Assembly (NCBI GenBank): GCA_002749535.1
Contig: MZZL01000409.1
Location: 2,930,160-2,994,159, forward strand
Origin: Apophysomyces variabilis
Lineage: Eukaryota; Mucoromycota; Mucoromycetes; Mucorales; Mucoraceae
Reading direction: 5' to 3'
DNA length: 64,000 nucleotides
Shown piece by piece: positions 1-11,505 of the stretch. The position numbers and the translations under genes were made by a program. The notes beneath the pieces were generated by a model that was not told where the DNA came from, did no database searches, and saw only the letters and a list, made by a program, of their open reading frames with translations. Position 1 is the stretch's first letter. Every line of letters begins with the position of its first letter.

Positions 1-1544
1 GCCGGACGCCAGAATTCTGAATGAAATAGTATCTTGTTCGTTTCTAGCGTCACGATGAAGCCAACAGTTACATGATGCAGACAGAGGGAAAATGCGCATG
101 CAGATGGCAAATGCTTGATGATGCACGTTTCATTTCCTCCTATTGTCTTAATCATATGATGCCGTAAATTACCATATTACTTGCTTCTCTCCAGCGGAAC
201 TCGCTATTGACTTTGGTACTTTGCCAGATCAAAGCCCTGTCGGGACTACAACTAAAAAGTAAAACCTACTAGAGCCGAAATAGCGAATAGTGCTATTTTC
301 ATCTTTCATCAACATGCAGGATTGATAAGGGGCGATTTGGATTCCTGGGAAGAACAAATTGTATTTGTGCAAGTTTATCTCAAACAAAAGAGCTGAATTA
401 GACTGTTTATCGTTGTGCAATGGTCCCACGAGTAGAATAGGGAATGGCGCACTATAGACTCGGGCAGCGCACGGTCGTTTGTAGGGGTTGTAGAATGAAA
501 TTATGCTCCATTTTGGGAACATGGCATTCCAATAATGAGCGGGAAAAGACACTAAAGGTAGACTTATACCAGGCTCAAGCAGGTGACAGGATATGGAGTA
601 GTGGTCCGCGAGCGATTAGGTCTCCATGGAAGGTAATGGGAACACAGGATGAGGTAGGACAGCCCTTTATTTTAAAAAGCAAAGTAAGATCGGCGGTTTG
701 GATTCCAGAAGTGACACGACGCTAGTCCAATCCTTATATATTTTTCATAACAATATTTTTTTCATGATTTAGTATGTTTATGATTTGGAAACGGGATGTC
801 GTCCTCTATATCTTTTTTTTTTTTACATGTCTGCGGTAAAGGAAGAGAAAGACATTGGGCCAGTAGTGTAACCTAGTTCTTTTCATCATGTGGGCGTTAC
901 TGCCAAGGAACGATGGAAAGAAGGGGGTATTTGTTTATTGCTATCGTTTTGTCATAGTTACGGACCAATGCGGGGAGTTAGGGATATAAAGAAAAAAAGA
1001 AGAATAGGATCTTAATAGATATAGTAGTAATAATGATAGTCAAGTAAGTATAGGTATATAGTTTGGCATAATATATTTCCTCCGCGGCAAGGTTACCTAT
1101 CAAAGCAAAAGTGTGGGTTGATAAGGATCGGGAAACAATCTGCGGATTTGAGTTGTTATTGAGGTGAACTAAAATATGAGCACATGGACTACAGGGGTCT
1201 GTGATTACCAAAATAGCATTGCGTTGTATGACATACCGTATCTTCTGAGTAAGATTCAATCAATTTTGCTCACATTAGGAAGTGTAAATACGGCAGGTTG
1301 ACGAATGATAATTGGTAATTGATCGCTGTACTGCTATCAGCTGACCAATCATAGCGCGCTGAGAGAAAAGTCGTGCTTTTGTGTCCTGGTTGCACGGACA
1401 AGGACAGAACATAAAAAAAAAGTAAGAAACTTTGTTTTTCCCACAATCTCTCTTTCTTATTACTATTTCTTCTTATTTCATTTTCTCCTCTCTTTTCTTT
1501 TCTTTTTTTTTTACTTCTATCTTTACAAACTTTTCATACCTCTT
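1..1544. other. Gene-free flank with C/T-rich promoter tract
   Basis: I see no convincing coding region here. The open frames between 229 and 725 overlap on opposite strands and show no recognisable motif. From about 1430 to 1540 the plus strand is almost pure C/T with scattered A, ending just before the start codon at 1545. Such pyrimidine-rich leaders precede several genes in this window, so this is probably the core promoter and 5' leader of the transcription factor. Confidence 0.5.
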
Positions 1545-3872
1545 ATGCCATTTGACACCGTTGAGCGAACCCATAAACGTTTTCGAGGAGGAAACCTTGA
1601 AGACGCAGAGGGTCTAAGCTGGCATCCAACGGTGGACCCTTTTCCACACAAATATGGCGAGACCCTGCAGATACACTATCCTCGTTTGCCCCAACAATAC
1701 ATACAACGTGAAGAATGGACTAAACCTGATCTCTCTTCACCTACCAGTCCACCACCATTGGAATACTCTCTGGGCAGCGCGCCAATTGATATCCCTTCTT
1801 CCATATCCGAAACAACTTCGGAGTACGTAGATGTCGATGATTATTCGACCTCATTTTCTTGGATCGATGATGGCAACATGCAAAGTTTAATGGCACGGTC
1901 ACCTGAATCAACAATGGCTACACCCCTTGATTTAGGTCCACCACCCAGCATTCTAACCGATCCTATCTTAAACGATGCGCTTTCAAAATTCAACCTGTCC
2001 TACACAGACGTGGGCATTAATATGGAAGCACGTATATCCAATGCAAGTGATTTACGTTCATTGATCGATGCTTTTCAAAAGATGTGTTGTACGTCGATGG
2101 CGGCTTCGACCGAACGGAAAGAGGAGGAGAAAAACGGAATCATTTTGTACCGCAACCGGAATTCGAAGCTGAAGCCCGTCAATTTCTTCGCTACCGTTTG
2201 CCTTCTCGGTCAAATAATTCAGCCGATCTCCAAACATGGTCAGATGAGCTTAAGACACATCGCAGACGCTTGCATCGACACTTACTTTACTTGCTGGGTA
2301 CGTTACACGCCTATCCTGCGAAAGGACGAATTTATGGCATGGTATACCACACACGAGGCTCCGACCGATACACTTATCGTCAATGCGATTTGTTCGCTCG
2401 TCTTTCGTCACATGGTCACACATCATACCCGACCAGGCCTGGCCCACTTCTTGGCGGATCAGGACAAAATGCAGGAACAGGAAGAATTTTTCTTCAATCG
2501 GGCACGTGAGTGTCTCGCTCAGTCTTTTGACACACCAGATCGGTTCACGGTGATGGCACTGCTGTTCATGTGCAGTTTCGCCGAGCCCAGTCGACGACAT
2601 CACTATGCTGGTATGGCTGTGTCCGCCTTGCACGAGCTTGAAATTTACCCACGCATGGTGGACGATGAGGATAACGACTCGTTTGACAAGGAAATGGACA
2701 CTCGTCTCTGGTGGTATGCTTGGTCTACAGACTTCTATTTATACTCGGCTGGCGCACCCCGCAACACACCCCAAACTCGAGGCCATGGAGAAGTCGATCT
2801 GCCCAGAATCTTCGAACAGGATATTGATGAAGCTGAAATCGGTGTGTTGGCAGATACCCATTGTCTTCGACTATGGCAACTTCAAGCGGAATTGATTCAA
2901 AACATATATGATCAAGATCAAGAGAAAACAGTGGATCAGTTACTAGCCTTCGACAGACGATTACAACAGTACTATGAGACTTTGCCGCCCTATTTACGTT
3001 TCGACAGTGGCTTCCAATATGGATGCGAGGATCTCTTTTTGGCATGCGTGCGCGTCAATCTAGAGTACAACGCAACACGTATCATCTTACATAAGCCATT
3101 CGTACCCGAATTCAACGATCCCCAGCCCAGCCAATTCTCTCTTCGGTCACTCAACAGTTGCCTCATCTCAGCATTACTGCAGCTTCGTACTCTCAATACC
3201 TGCACCAAGAGTCGAATCGGCAGATGTGGATTTGACCGTGATGAACTTTGGCGAGCCGCAGAAATGATTTCCATGACAATGGATATTGAACGCACTTGCA
3301 GCCCAGCAGATCGACAAATTATCTTCCAGAACATTGATCCAAACGAATATTGTTCCGGTCTTGGTCAGGCACTGCTTATCTTGAGGGATACACGAGAATA
3401 TCAATCCAAGAGCAAGAACTGGGTTCAAGTAGGAGATTGGATCGAGGCTGAGATGCGGCGCCATAGACTCAAGATCACCAACATCACTACACCAGCCGCC
3501 TATTTCGTTGCCAACATGAAACCAGCAGAAATAGAAACCCCAAAGCGCTCTCCACCGCAACCATCTTCCGCACCAGTGCCGCGCAACAAACAAACACCGA
3601 CATTGCAATTTCAAAATCAATTTGTTCATCATACCCCTCCCGCGTCGACACAAACAGCATCAGCATCACCATCCCCAGCGTCGCTGACAACGACCACGTC
3701 TTCTCAAATTCGCAAACCATCTTTCTCAGCTGCTCCACCCTTTATGCAGTTCAACTCTTATACTCCATCGACACCCACCCAACGCGGCGGCAAGAACCAA
3801 GCCCGGTTCCGTTATTTTAATCCACGCAAAATGAACAAGTTCTTATTTATTGACGAACATCCCATGATGTAA
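1545..3872 (+). CDS. Fungal-specific transcription factor domain protein, no zinc cluster
   Basis: Single-exon gene for 775 aa. The middle part (roughly residues 210-570) reads like the fungal transcription factor middle homology region: an alpha-helical stretch with the conserved sequence DTRLWWYAWSTDFYLYS, then conserved helices ending near IILHKPFVPEF. In Zn2Cys6 activators this region follows an N-terminal C6 zinc cluster, but here no C-x2-C-x6-C array is present. The N-terminus is acidic and Pro/Ser-rich. The last about 120 residues are low-complexity Ser/Thr/Pro/Gln, as in activation domains, before a basic end. Start chosen at the first ATG after the pyrimidine-rich leader; frame 3 is open throughout. 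It may act as a nuclear regulator through partners or a non-canonical DNA contact; target unknown. Confidence 0.8.
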   Translation: MPFDTVERTHKRFRGGNLEDAEGLSWHPTVDPFPHKYGETLQIHYPRLPQQYIQREEWTKPDLSSPTSPPPLEYSLGSAPIDIPSSISETTSEYVDVDDYSTSFSWIDDGNMQSLMARSPESTMATPLDLGPPPSILTDPILNDALSKFNLSYTDVGINMEARISNASDLRSLIDAFQKMCCTSMAASTERKEEEKNGIILYRNRNSKLKPVNFFATVCLLGQIIQPISKHGQMSLRHIADACIDTYFTCWVRYTPILRKDEFMAWYTTHEAPTDTLIVNAICSLVFRHMVTHHTRPGLAHFLADQDKMQEQEEFFFNRARECLAQSFDTPDRFTVMALLFMCSFAEPSRRHHYAGMAVSALHELEIYPRMVDDEDNDSFDKEMDTRLWWYAWSTDFYLYSAGAPRNTPQTRGHGEVDLPRIFEQDIDEAEIGVLADTHCLRLWQLQAELIQNIYDQDQEKTVDQLLAFDRRLQQYYETLPPYLRFDSGFQYGCEDLFLACVRVNLEYNATRIILHKPFVPEFNDPQPSQFSLRSLNSCLISALLQLRTLNTCTKSRIGRCGFDRDELWRAAEMISMTMDIERTCSPADRQIIFQNIDPNEYCSGLGQALLILRDTREYQSKSKNWVQVGDWIEAEMRRHRLKITNITTPAAYFVANMKPAEIETPKRSPPQPSSAPVPRNKQTPTLQFQNQFVHHTPPASTQTASASPSPASLTTTTSSQIRKPSFSAAPPFMQFNSYTPSTPTQRGGKNQARFRYFNPRKMNKFLFIDEHPMM

Positions 3873-4693
3873 TCACTCGTCTACGTTCTTCTTTATTCAT
3901 TGTTTCATTATATGCCTTCGTATTATGTACAAACCAAAAAGCCGTGCTTTCCTCTTTTTTCTTTTCTATTTTTTTTTTCTTGCTATGCCCTATAATCGCT
4001 GCACACATGTTTGTAAATATTCTTCACTAATAAATTTGAACGCCTAAAAAGCTAATTATTTAATTGATCTTCTTGTTCCAGAAAAGAAAATTATATCTGT
4101 TCAACAATCCGATCTCCGAACATTGTGTTATGGTAACCATGGTATTGAATGCGAAGGTTCAAGTTACAGCATGTGATTGAGCGAATTTTTCTTTGTGTTT
4201 GTTATGTTTCCTTTCCTTTTCCTCTCTTCGTTTTCTTGGGCTCAGATCAAGAGGGGTCATATTTCTCCCTAAAAAAAGCTCAAACTTGCATGATGTTTGT
4301 AAAGCACGTGGTAGAGTCGACGACAGCTCCTAATCATCACGTTCATTACCACGGAAGAGACCTCAATTTGTATAAAGTTCCTTCACAGACTGATATTTTG
4401 GCTTTAAAGTTTTAATAAGCTGTGTAGCCTCCATTGAACTCTCTGGGAAACAAACATTTACGTCACAAAAAGAGAGATAGAGGAGGAGGAGTGGCTCAGC
4501 CCAACGGTGCGCTTTGTTAAAATGAAACATGCTAGTCATCATTTTGTCTGCAAGAAGATGATCTTCGCACACATGACTCATCCCTTTTTTGTGGTGAAAG
4601 CAAGGTGACCGGCTTATCTCGAAGCTTTTGGTGATCTTTGAAACTGTTGTACAAACTTAAATTGCTTCGTTTACTAGCCTAATGGCTGGTAAC
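3873..4693. other. Intergenic, 3' side of the transcription factor gene
   Basis: No supported gene. A T-rich stretch and ATAA/AATAAA-like motifs around 3960-4035 (TAATAAATTT near 4028) are plausible polyadenylation signals for the upstream gene. Short frames such as 4149-4415 have no motif or codon pattern that stands out. Confidence 0.4.
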
Positions 4694-5493
4694 TCAGGTC
4701 ATCTTGATGAACTGTTTGCTATTCTCCCACCTATTCATGAAGTTATATCTTGATAGCAGATTTTGAAAGATGTCAAAGCTCACCTTTCTCAGATAGAAAA
4801 CAAGTAAGAAGTCTGTCAGTGTCATAGACTTTGACAGGCTCATTGCAAACGGCTTCCGCGTGCCTGATAAGAGGACTGATGTCCCTGCCAACTCAATACA
4901 GAGGGCCGCCTGTGTGTCCCTGTTTAGAGTCGTGCATCCAGACTTGACAAAAAGGCCAATCTGCGTGGACACGTTCTAACGCGCCATTGATAGACACCTT
5001 TCTTTTTCCCTTCCCGTCGACTATTTGGGTTGGTTTCGGATGAACACAGCGATGAAAGCAATAAGGACAAGCTTGCGATGTACAGCGTTCCTTTGTCATT
5101 GCCACAGGGAATATATTGCCTGTGTTGCCGTCATAACTTTGTACCGCCTTGCCTACTGTGGCCTTTTATTCGGGAGTTAAAGCCTGTACCTCCAGATCCA
5201 ATACATAGAAATGGGGACAACGTCCTTCGGAGAGATTGTCTGGCAGCTTGATTTGATAAATTTTCTTTCATCGGAGGCAATCTTGGAGTACGTCTTCTGC
5301 GTTTTTCAGTCCTGTATGTGACGGTTGTGATGGGCCTAAGGGCTACGGTAGAATCCTCTTAGTGTTTCCCTGTGGAAACGATGTACCTACCAAAAGAAAT
5401 TGCAACGTTAGTGCAGCGTTCACTAAATAAAAATTGAATACAATACCCCTTGCGACCTGGATAGGCGTCTTTTGAGGCTACGCATTTCAACAG
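4694..5493 (-). pseudogene. Fanzor/TnpB-like RNA-guided nuclease, C-terminal half, decayed
   Basis: Reading the minus strand, three consecutive frame segments match the C-terminal organisation of Fanzor/TnpB (OrfB-type) proteins in order. Segment 5493-5131 contains a possible RuvC-I remnant (YPGRKGYC) and the block IGSGGTGFNSRIKGHSRQGG, and is broken by an in-frame TAA at 5359-5361. Segment 5105-4893 carries the zinc-ribbon half CTSQACPYC, followed by INGALERVHADWPFC, where two expected knuckle cysteines read Arg and Trp. Segment 4972-4694 has LNRDTQAALCIELAGTSVLL, the RuvC-III type NRD-x2-AA block. The frames differ (5131 to 5105, and 4893 to 4972), so at least two frameshifts separate them. 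The N-terminal half was not found. In the family the full protein is a transposon-borne RNA-guided endonuclease; this copy cannot encode one. Confidence 0.72.
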
Positions 5494-6570
5494 TTTTTTC
5501 TTTCTTTTTCTTTTCTTTTTCTTCACTCGCGCTATTTAGCGAATTTTTGAATAAAATAGATTTTATGGGTATGTTGAGCTTTGATAGAATAGGTTTTCGG
5601 GATGTACATCGGTGAATCCAAAGGCTGGCTGATTTCTACTTTATCACCCGTTACTGAGAGCTATGAACACGTTGTATAGCTTGACATGTTCGTCGAAACA
5701 TTCTTTGGTGGGGACGGTTTTAGCCATGAGAATTACTATGGGCACTAAACGTTCGGATCACTTTAATAGCCTTTTCTTTTCATACGGTGTAAAGCAATCA
5801 TTGCCATAGGCTTCTCTAAGCTAATGCCAGATTTTAGTGCGCGAGAGGAATAATATACTCCATAGTGCGCAGGGTGCGTAAACGACAGGTTTTTCATGTC
5901 AAATCTTTCTTTCGATTGAAATCTTTTACGAAAAACAGTCTCTAAAACATTCAGCCCTTTTCTTTATCCAATGTGATTACACTGCGTCTCCGTTGATTTA
6001 TCAAGCAACCATCGATAACCTGAATCCAATTGATTGATATTTCTTTTCTTTTATTACTACATTGTTTCTTTCTTTTTATTTTGATTCAACGCACTCTACA
6101 AGATCTTACCAACTGTCTGAATTATCTGATCTGAGCAAGAGATCATTGTCAAGACCTTATCAAGAACTCCGATTCTCTGAACCTTATCTCTCTCATCCTA
6201 TATTGGGTTATTATTCATCAACCGGTCAATTGGCTTCCTATTGTCAGGCCTTTGCCCGATCTTTTTCTTCACGCAAGACAAGTTTCTGTTAGTCTTGGTA
6301 TTAGACTCTAATCCACACCTGGTGCTCACTTATTCTCAATATCATACAACGGCGAATCATTATCCTACTGTCAAAAACCTATCCAAAATCATACCGTAAT
6401 AACGGGTCAAAGTGGGCCAAGCTTTAGATTGTTCCAGCCCAAATATTTATAACCATGATAGGTAGGACCTATATTTTCCGGGTATGATAGGAGGCAGTGA
6501 GTAGCAAATTTGAACATTAGCAAACAGTGATAATCAAACCCGTCTCCCTTTTTTTGTTTATTTCAGCGTC
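5494..6570. other. No gene recognised; possible remains of the Fanzor-like N-terminus
   Basis: The minus strand immediately upstream of the Fanzor-like fragment would be expected to hold its N-terminal half and transposon end, but I could not trace it. A C/T-rich tract lies at 5490-5530. The plus-strand open frame 6062-6292 is Ser/Tyr/Leu-rich without motifs and is not supported as a gene. Confidence 0.3.
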
Positions 6571-6846
6571 CAAGCACCATACTGCCATGTAAAACCGAAA
6601 CTAGTTTTACTTGCCAATATTGCCAACAGACTTTCAACGACAAAGCTACTCTTCGGAAACGTAAAAATCGCGTGCACACTGATTGTCTAAAGGTGCTGCA
6701 GATTGATGATAACTTGTTCCTTGTCTATCCTGAGCTAAGTTTTGAATTATGCTACCACATCATAAAAGATGGAACTTTATTGCTAAAAAAAACTGCTCCA
6801 ATTTTTCTTTCACTACTTTGTTTGCAAATTTTAAACTGGAACTGAT
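6571..6846 (+). pseudogene. C2H2 zinc-finger gene fragment
   Basis: After a good acceptor-like sequence (pyrimidine run ending TTTATTTCAG at 6570) one plus frame stays open for about 90 codons. It begins with a C2H2-type unit, FTCQYCQQTFNDKATLRKRK followed by NRVH. The two cysteines, the Phe, the Leu and the last His are in place, but the residue where the first zinc-binding His is expected reads Arg. No start codon or upstream exon was found, and the frame overlaps an antisense open stretch. I read it as the broken 5' part of a C2H2 protein of the kind repeated in mucoralean genomes. Function unknown. Confidence 0.4.
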
Positions 6847-7450
6847 ACCGTTAGCTAAGGTTTGCAAATGAGACTTCAAAGCATCGTTGTCAATGGTGTC
6901 AATTTCTTCACGGTAATTAAAAAGGGCCAAGATTGCACTGATCGAAGCAGAAATGTCGTTTTGATTATCTCTGCTGTAGATCATCTGTATGTCCTCTTTC
7001 TGAAGTTAAAAATATTGGCCATCTTTTATAACATCTAACCCCATTGTTTGAAAAGTCGTGAAACTGACCTTGCCTGTGATTTTCTCCACCTGTTTATGTA
7101 ATTAGCGTGAAAAGCCACTCATATTTTGGGGGAAGGGAGTGTCCCGTTGGAGTTTCCGTGGTAACTCCCGTTGAAAGAGAATCCTTTGGTACTTGGGCCT
7201 ACTTGCACTCTTTTTCTATACCAGTTATTAAAAACGCTCGACGTCACAAGAAGTTTTGCCATTCGCGTTCCGTTGAGTAATTTGTGGATCTGTCGAATGT
7301 ATCTATTACTATTTTAATCCCGTCATAGCGGAGATTTGCACTATCTGGTAGCGACAGCTGCCGCCATACGTGCTCGTGATGTGCATTGATAGATCTCAAT
7401 CTACCGTAGATTTCTAAGCAATTTATAAGTAACATCTGGTTGTTGTCCAA
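6760..7450 (-). pseudogene. Unassigned decayed coding stretch
   Basis: Two minus-strand open pieces (7450-7244 and 6984-6760) have a protein-like composition, including an amphipathic helix-like part with LKSHLQTLANGISSSLKFAN. They are in different frames with roughly 260 nt between them, and no family is recognisable. A further open stretch at about 7795-7665 on the same strand begins VSTDEV and resembles LSTDEIA near 8880 on the same strand, which suggests two diverged copies of one repeated gene. No function assigned. Confidence 0.25.
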
Positions 7451-8418
7451 GAGTATCCCGCCACTTAAGTGGTTGGAGGCAGTGAATGGAGGGCAATCAG
7501 CAGGATGAGATCTATTGCTGGGTTTGTGGAAGAAAACTACTCTTCTTTGGGCACTCTGCGCTTGCTAGACATTCGTATGTGTTCCGGCACTCACTGAGTT
7601 GACTGCTGGCGGAGCCAAAATTATTGGGAGGAAGAATGCCCATAGTAGTTCTCTTTATTTCATGTGGTTGTTTACGGGTGTTTGAGATTTCAATGAATTA
7701 GTCAAATGTCCCAATATTGGCAGCGTCATTTGAAGTGTTTTGTTTATGATGGAAGACATTGTATTGCAGCTAACTTCATCTGTACTGACTCCTTTGTTTT
7801 GCAAAGGAACTTATGGTAACTCCCACGAGTAAAGTCGGCAATTCACTACACACTGGGCGTGCGATTGACACAAAGAAAAAAAGAAAACAGCCAAGAAACT
7901 AAAATTGGTAAGGTAACAGAGTTTGTATTTTTCTGTCCAACCCTCCTATCCAAACCTTATTATCTTTTTGAAACTCAAACACAGCAACATGGTCTGATCT
8001 CTTCATTCCCTCTCTTTCTCAAATTTCGCATCGTATCATAGTAATTAGGTTTGTTATTTTGCTGCAAATGCCAGTCGTTTTTCTATAGTATCCTAGATTT
8101 TAGCAAGTTACTTAGCAAAGATCCGTGTTAGCATATTTCGACAGGTTGACTTTATCCGTTGTATATCCGTTGGTCCCCCTTGAAGGCGTAAGGTTTCACG
8201 TTTACACCTGCGTAAATAAAATAGGGATAGCTTCGATTACAAATTATCTCTTAACTTACTAACAATATTTGGTCTAGCTGTAAATGTAAGGTTTTTGTTT
8301 GATACCTAGTTATGCAAAACCTATTTGTCGAAGCACAAACAATTACATAGGACTGGGAATTTGATGATTAGTTGCTGTCACTGCTACCGTGTCCCTTTTG
8401 TAGCTCATGGTGTTCCTA

Positions 8419-8760
8419 AGTCAACTATTGCTAGAGAGATTTCTTGAAAACTCAGATGGGGTACCACAATCAAATTTATGGCTCCTTTTATACAATAGAA
8501 TACATTAATTTGCTGATTATATGCACATTCATCAGAAGATAACGATATTCCCACGGAATCTTCTCTTTAAGCAATAAGCACTGATTGTGTGATATCGCTG
8601 ATTGATAAAGATCCTGGAGATTTGAGCTCAATTGCTACCATTACACCATCTATCTTGTCACCGTAATCAAACTCTATTTGAGCAGTTCTGTTGCTGGTTC
8701 TTTCTACTATCTTCTGTTAAAATGTACGCTTCACTGAAAGCTCGCAAAATGACTTCCTGA
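8419..8760 (-). pseudogene. Repeated-family gene remnant with PD-(D/E)XK-like motif
   Basis: The minus strand from about 8725 carries a frame reading KIVERTSNRTAQIEFDYGDK, then IDGVMVAIELKSPGSL. It is interrupted by one TAA near 8567 and then runs on in the same frame for another 50 codons, ending ...SLAIVDLGTP. Just upstream a different frame reads AQEVILRAFSEAYILTE, so a frameshift or lost intron lies between. D-(x)n-E-L-K within a beta-strand-like context resembles the active-site pattern of PD-(D/E)XK nucleases; that assignment is inference from the motif alone. Further open minus-strand patches at 9060-8920 and 9390-9255 may be upstream exons of the same gene. Confidence 0.35.
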
Positions 8761-10102
8761 GCTTTGTCTATTTAAAGAAGCGAAATTATTCAAGAAAACA
8801 ATGGTATATCGCTTTATATCACTACCGCACTATCAGATGGATCTAGTTTTTGCAGCTATTTCATCCGTACTCAGCTTTAGCACATTTGGATAATGACATC
8901 AAATCCCTATAGTACGCGAAGGAGCAGAGCGAAGGCTAAAGTACTCTGCTTCTTTGTCCCGTTTCATTAAGTAGCCCTCCACTGGATTAGGTTCAATCAA
9001 ACGCCATAATCCAAATCCAGAAGTCCCAACCCGCCGAGTGCAACAATTCCTAAGGTTTGTTTAGTTAAGATGCTTTCGCTTCATCCATCTATGTCAGCTT
9101 GAAAACATCCTAGTTGGCAAGCACAGTAAATCATCTAAAACCAGGATTGGGGTTATAGACCGTGGCTAATCATTAGCCCGGTTGGCAAAAGTAGCATTCA
9201 AGTGAAGCAAGGTACACAAAACGTTCATGATTAGTACAGATATACTTTACATTCAATATCTTCTCAATGTAGCATGAATGCCCATTGCCTGCTTGCTGTT
9301 GTTTTTCAACCCGGCACCGTTCCCGTTTAAGGCAAACTCTTCAGATCCTTCGATCTCGGTCAATACCAATTCCACATCCTCGCCGGCGCATCAGGTACTG
9401 AACCATTAAGCTTTTCAAGGATCGGCAAGTTTTTAGCTGCCCGGAAAATTTGTGGACGGGTATGGACATGTTACCTTGAAGCATACTTTTTCCCTAATTA
9501 CGCTTTTGCGAGTAGGATTTCCTGTCATTCAAAAGGCTCTAAGAGTTTAAGCTGACCGCAGTTAATATTTTCGCTTTAGGACCTTGCAGAATAATAGCGA
9601 CGTTCTGAAAGAATGATTCCGAAAACAAAGTGCAACGGCCCTTTTCATTGTGTCTTGTCTGTGTTTCAAAGCATACATAAGTGAATTTGAAGCATGTTCG
9701 TTGGCTGGTAAATATTTTCCTACTTCAATGCCTGACCTGCTCGGTCATTTGAGCAACAGCTTGAACGGTCTATCAGTCTGTACGAGAAACTATCCTATGC
9801 AATAAAAGTACAGGAAGTTTGGCAGTAAAAGGGGCCTTGCATTCATTTGCGGATTCAAATAACTTGCATTGTTTAATAAGTAATCCTTTTTATAAACTAC
9901 TTAAGCAATCACGAATTGTTACTTTGATAGTTACACTCGTTTTCCTATTTGTTTATGTTGGTAGACTATCTTATAGAGCAGTTTACGGTTTGCCATTGGC
10001 TTAAACTGCATTAATGGCCAGTCGATCAAGCGGACATTTAAAACTAATAGACGCACAAGTTGCTCGTTTGGCTTTCCTTTCCCGTTTTCCACTTCGCAAG
10101 TT
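8761..10102. other. Mostly degenerate sequence; no intact gene
   Basis: Apart from possible exon remnants on the minus strand (about 9060-8920, with GFGLWRLIEPNPVEGYL, and 9390-9255, with EDVELVLTEIEGSEEFAL), nothing here supports a gene. Both patches have coding-like composition but lack clear starts and confident splice links. The segment next to 10100 is the probable promoter of the Ssh4-like gene, with pyrimidine-rich sequence at 10068-10090. Confidence 0.3.
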
Positions 10103-11202
10103 ATGTCCAACTCATATGCTTGGATCTTTATTACTGGAATTGTAGTTTTTTTATTGGTTATCATTATATTGTTATTTTTCACACGGTCATCCATTGAATT
10201 GCCAATTGATGATGCCAGCGACGAGGAATGTCCAATTGATTCAGAAGAAATGGTGGCTGCACTTCCAGAAGATGCTAGAATCAGCTATGAAATGGCAAAA
10301 GGTTGTCGTCAGCAGACAAGCAAAAGAATAAAAAAATATTATGGGTAAAAGAACAACTACTCATTAAGACAATGATCAGCATGGCAAGAACAGCACCCAC
10401 CGGATAGCATTATCACTGATATCACCTCACCCCAATATATCGCTATCCAAGAAAAGGGAGTTTCAGCGTTTGAATTCGTGTGGGAACCCGATACCACTTG
10501 TTTTGTAGCAGCCCGCACAGAGATACAATTTATGGATGGCGAGTGTTGTGTGCAAACCAACCTACCGCTACCGAGGATGCAAGAAGTCTATTACTGGGAA
10601 GCCAAAATGTTCGAGAAACCTGACACAACCACCGTCGCTGTTGGTCTAGCGACAAAACCTTATCCCAGTTGGCGACTGCCAGGTGAAAGTAGAGTATCAT
10701 GTCTTCGGTCACTGATATTGGGTTGAACGGAATAGGTTGGAATCGGTTTTCTGTCGGCTATTTCTCCAATGATGGGCGCAGGTATTCTAGCTCACCGTTT
10801 AATGGCAAACCTTACGGCTTGATGTTCAATCATGGTGATGTCATTGGCGTTGGTTACCGTCCGAGGACTGGTACAGTGTTCTTCACGCGAAATGGACGAA
10901 AGATGGAGGATGCAAAACGAGGTTTAAGGCGGAATTTGTTTCCGACCATTGGCGCTAATGGACCATGCCAAGTGCATGTTAACTTGGGCCAGTCTGGATT
11001 TGTCTTTATTGAGGCCAATGTGAAAAAATGGGGGCTGGCCCCATCACAAGGCACTTTAGCTCCTCCTCCCGCGTATGGATTGGAAAACGACACTGTACTG
11101 CTAGCAGCTGGAACAAGTACGGATAACCCGGCTTCGTTCCTTATTGATATGGGTCCTTCGCGACCACACCCTCCTTCCTATTCTTCCCAAATATCCGATT
11201 GA
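10103..11202 (+). CDS. Ssh4/Ear1-type SPRY-domain adaptor of Rsp5 ubiquitin ligase
   Basis: Model: 10103-10344, 10408-10682, 10736-11202 (327 aa, introns of 63 and 53 nt). An N-terminal signal-anchor (residues about 6-28, rich in Ile/Val/Leu) is followed by an acidic linker. A B30.2/SPRY domain runs from about 90 to 260, with the family signature EKGVSAFEF, VGLATKPYPSWRLPG, and WNRFSVGYFSNDGRRY. The tail has two PPxY-type motifs, PPAY (about 290) and PPSY (about 320), which in yeast Ssh4 and Ear1 recruit the WW domains of Rsp5. The family sits in endosome/vacuole membranes and directs ubiquitination and sorting of membrane cargo. Splice sites restore the conserved SPRY reading frame without a gap. 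A decayed mariner copy begins about 300 bp downstream. Confidence 0.88.
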
Positions 11203-11505
11203 AACCAAATCTCATGAACATGTACAAAGAAAAGAAACGATACTATAAACCTTGTAATAGCTTACTATTTACAAACATGACAAGCTAAAACATCTTACTT
11301 GTCGCGAACCACGAAAGAAATGGGATCGTAAGATGGCTGTGCATAATTCTATGTCCATTAATGCATATATTTGTACATGAATACTTTCAATCGCGTATAA
11401 AATGAGACATTCAGCCCTGCTATGCTATGATCATGTTGGTGTCCATAATGATGCTTCGAGCTGAAACAAGATATTATATATGTCTTTATGTGTCGTCCTC
11501 CTATA
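11203..11505. other. Intergenic between the Ssh4-like gene and the left mariner copy
   Basis: AT-rich spacer with no coding signal. It presumably contains the 3' end of the upstream transcript and ends at the TA dinucleotide (11504-11505) used as target site by the transposon copy. Confidence 0.4.
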
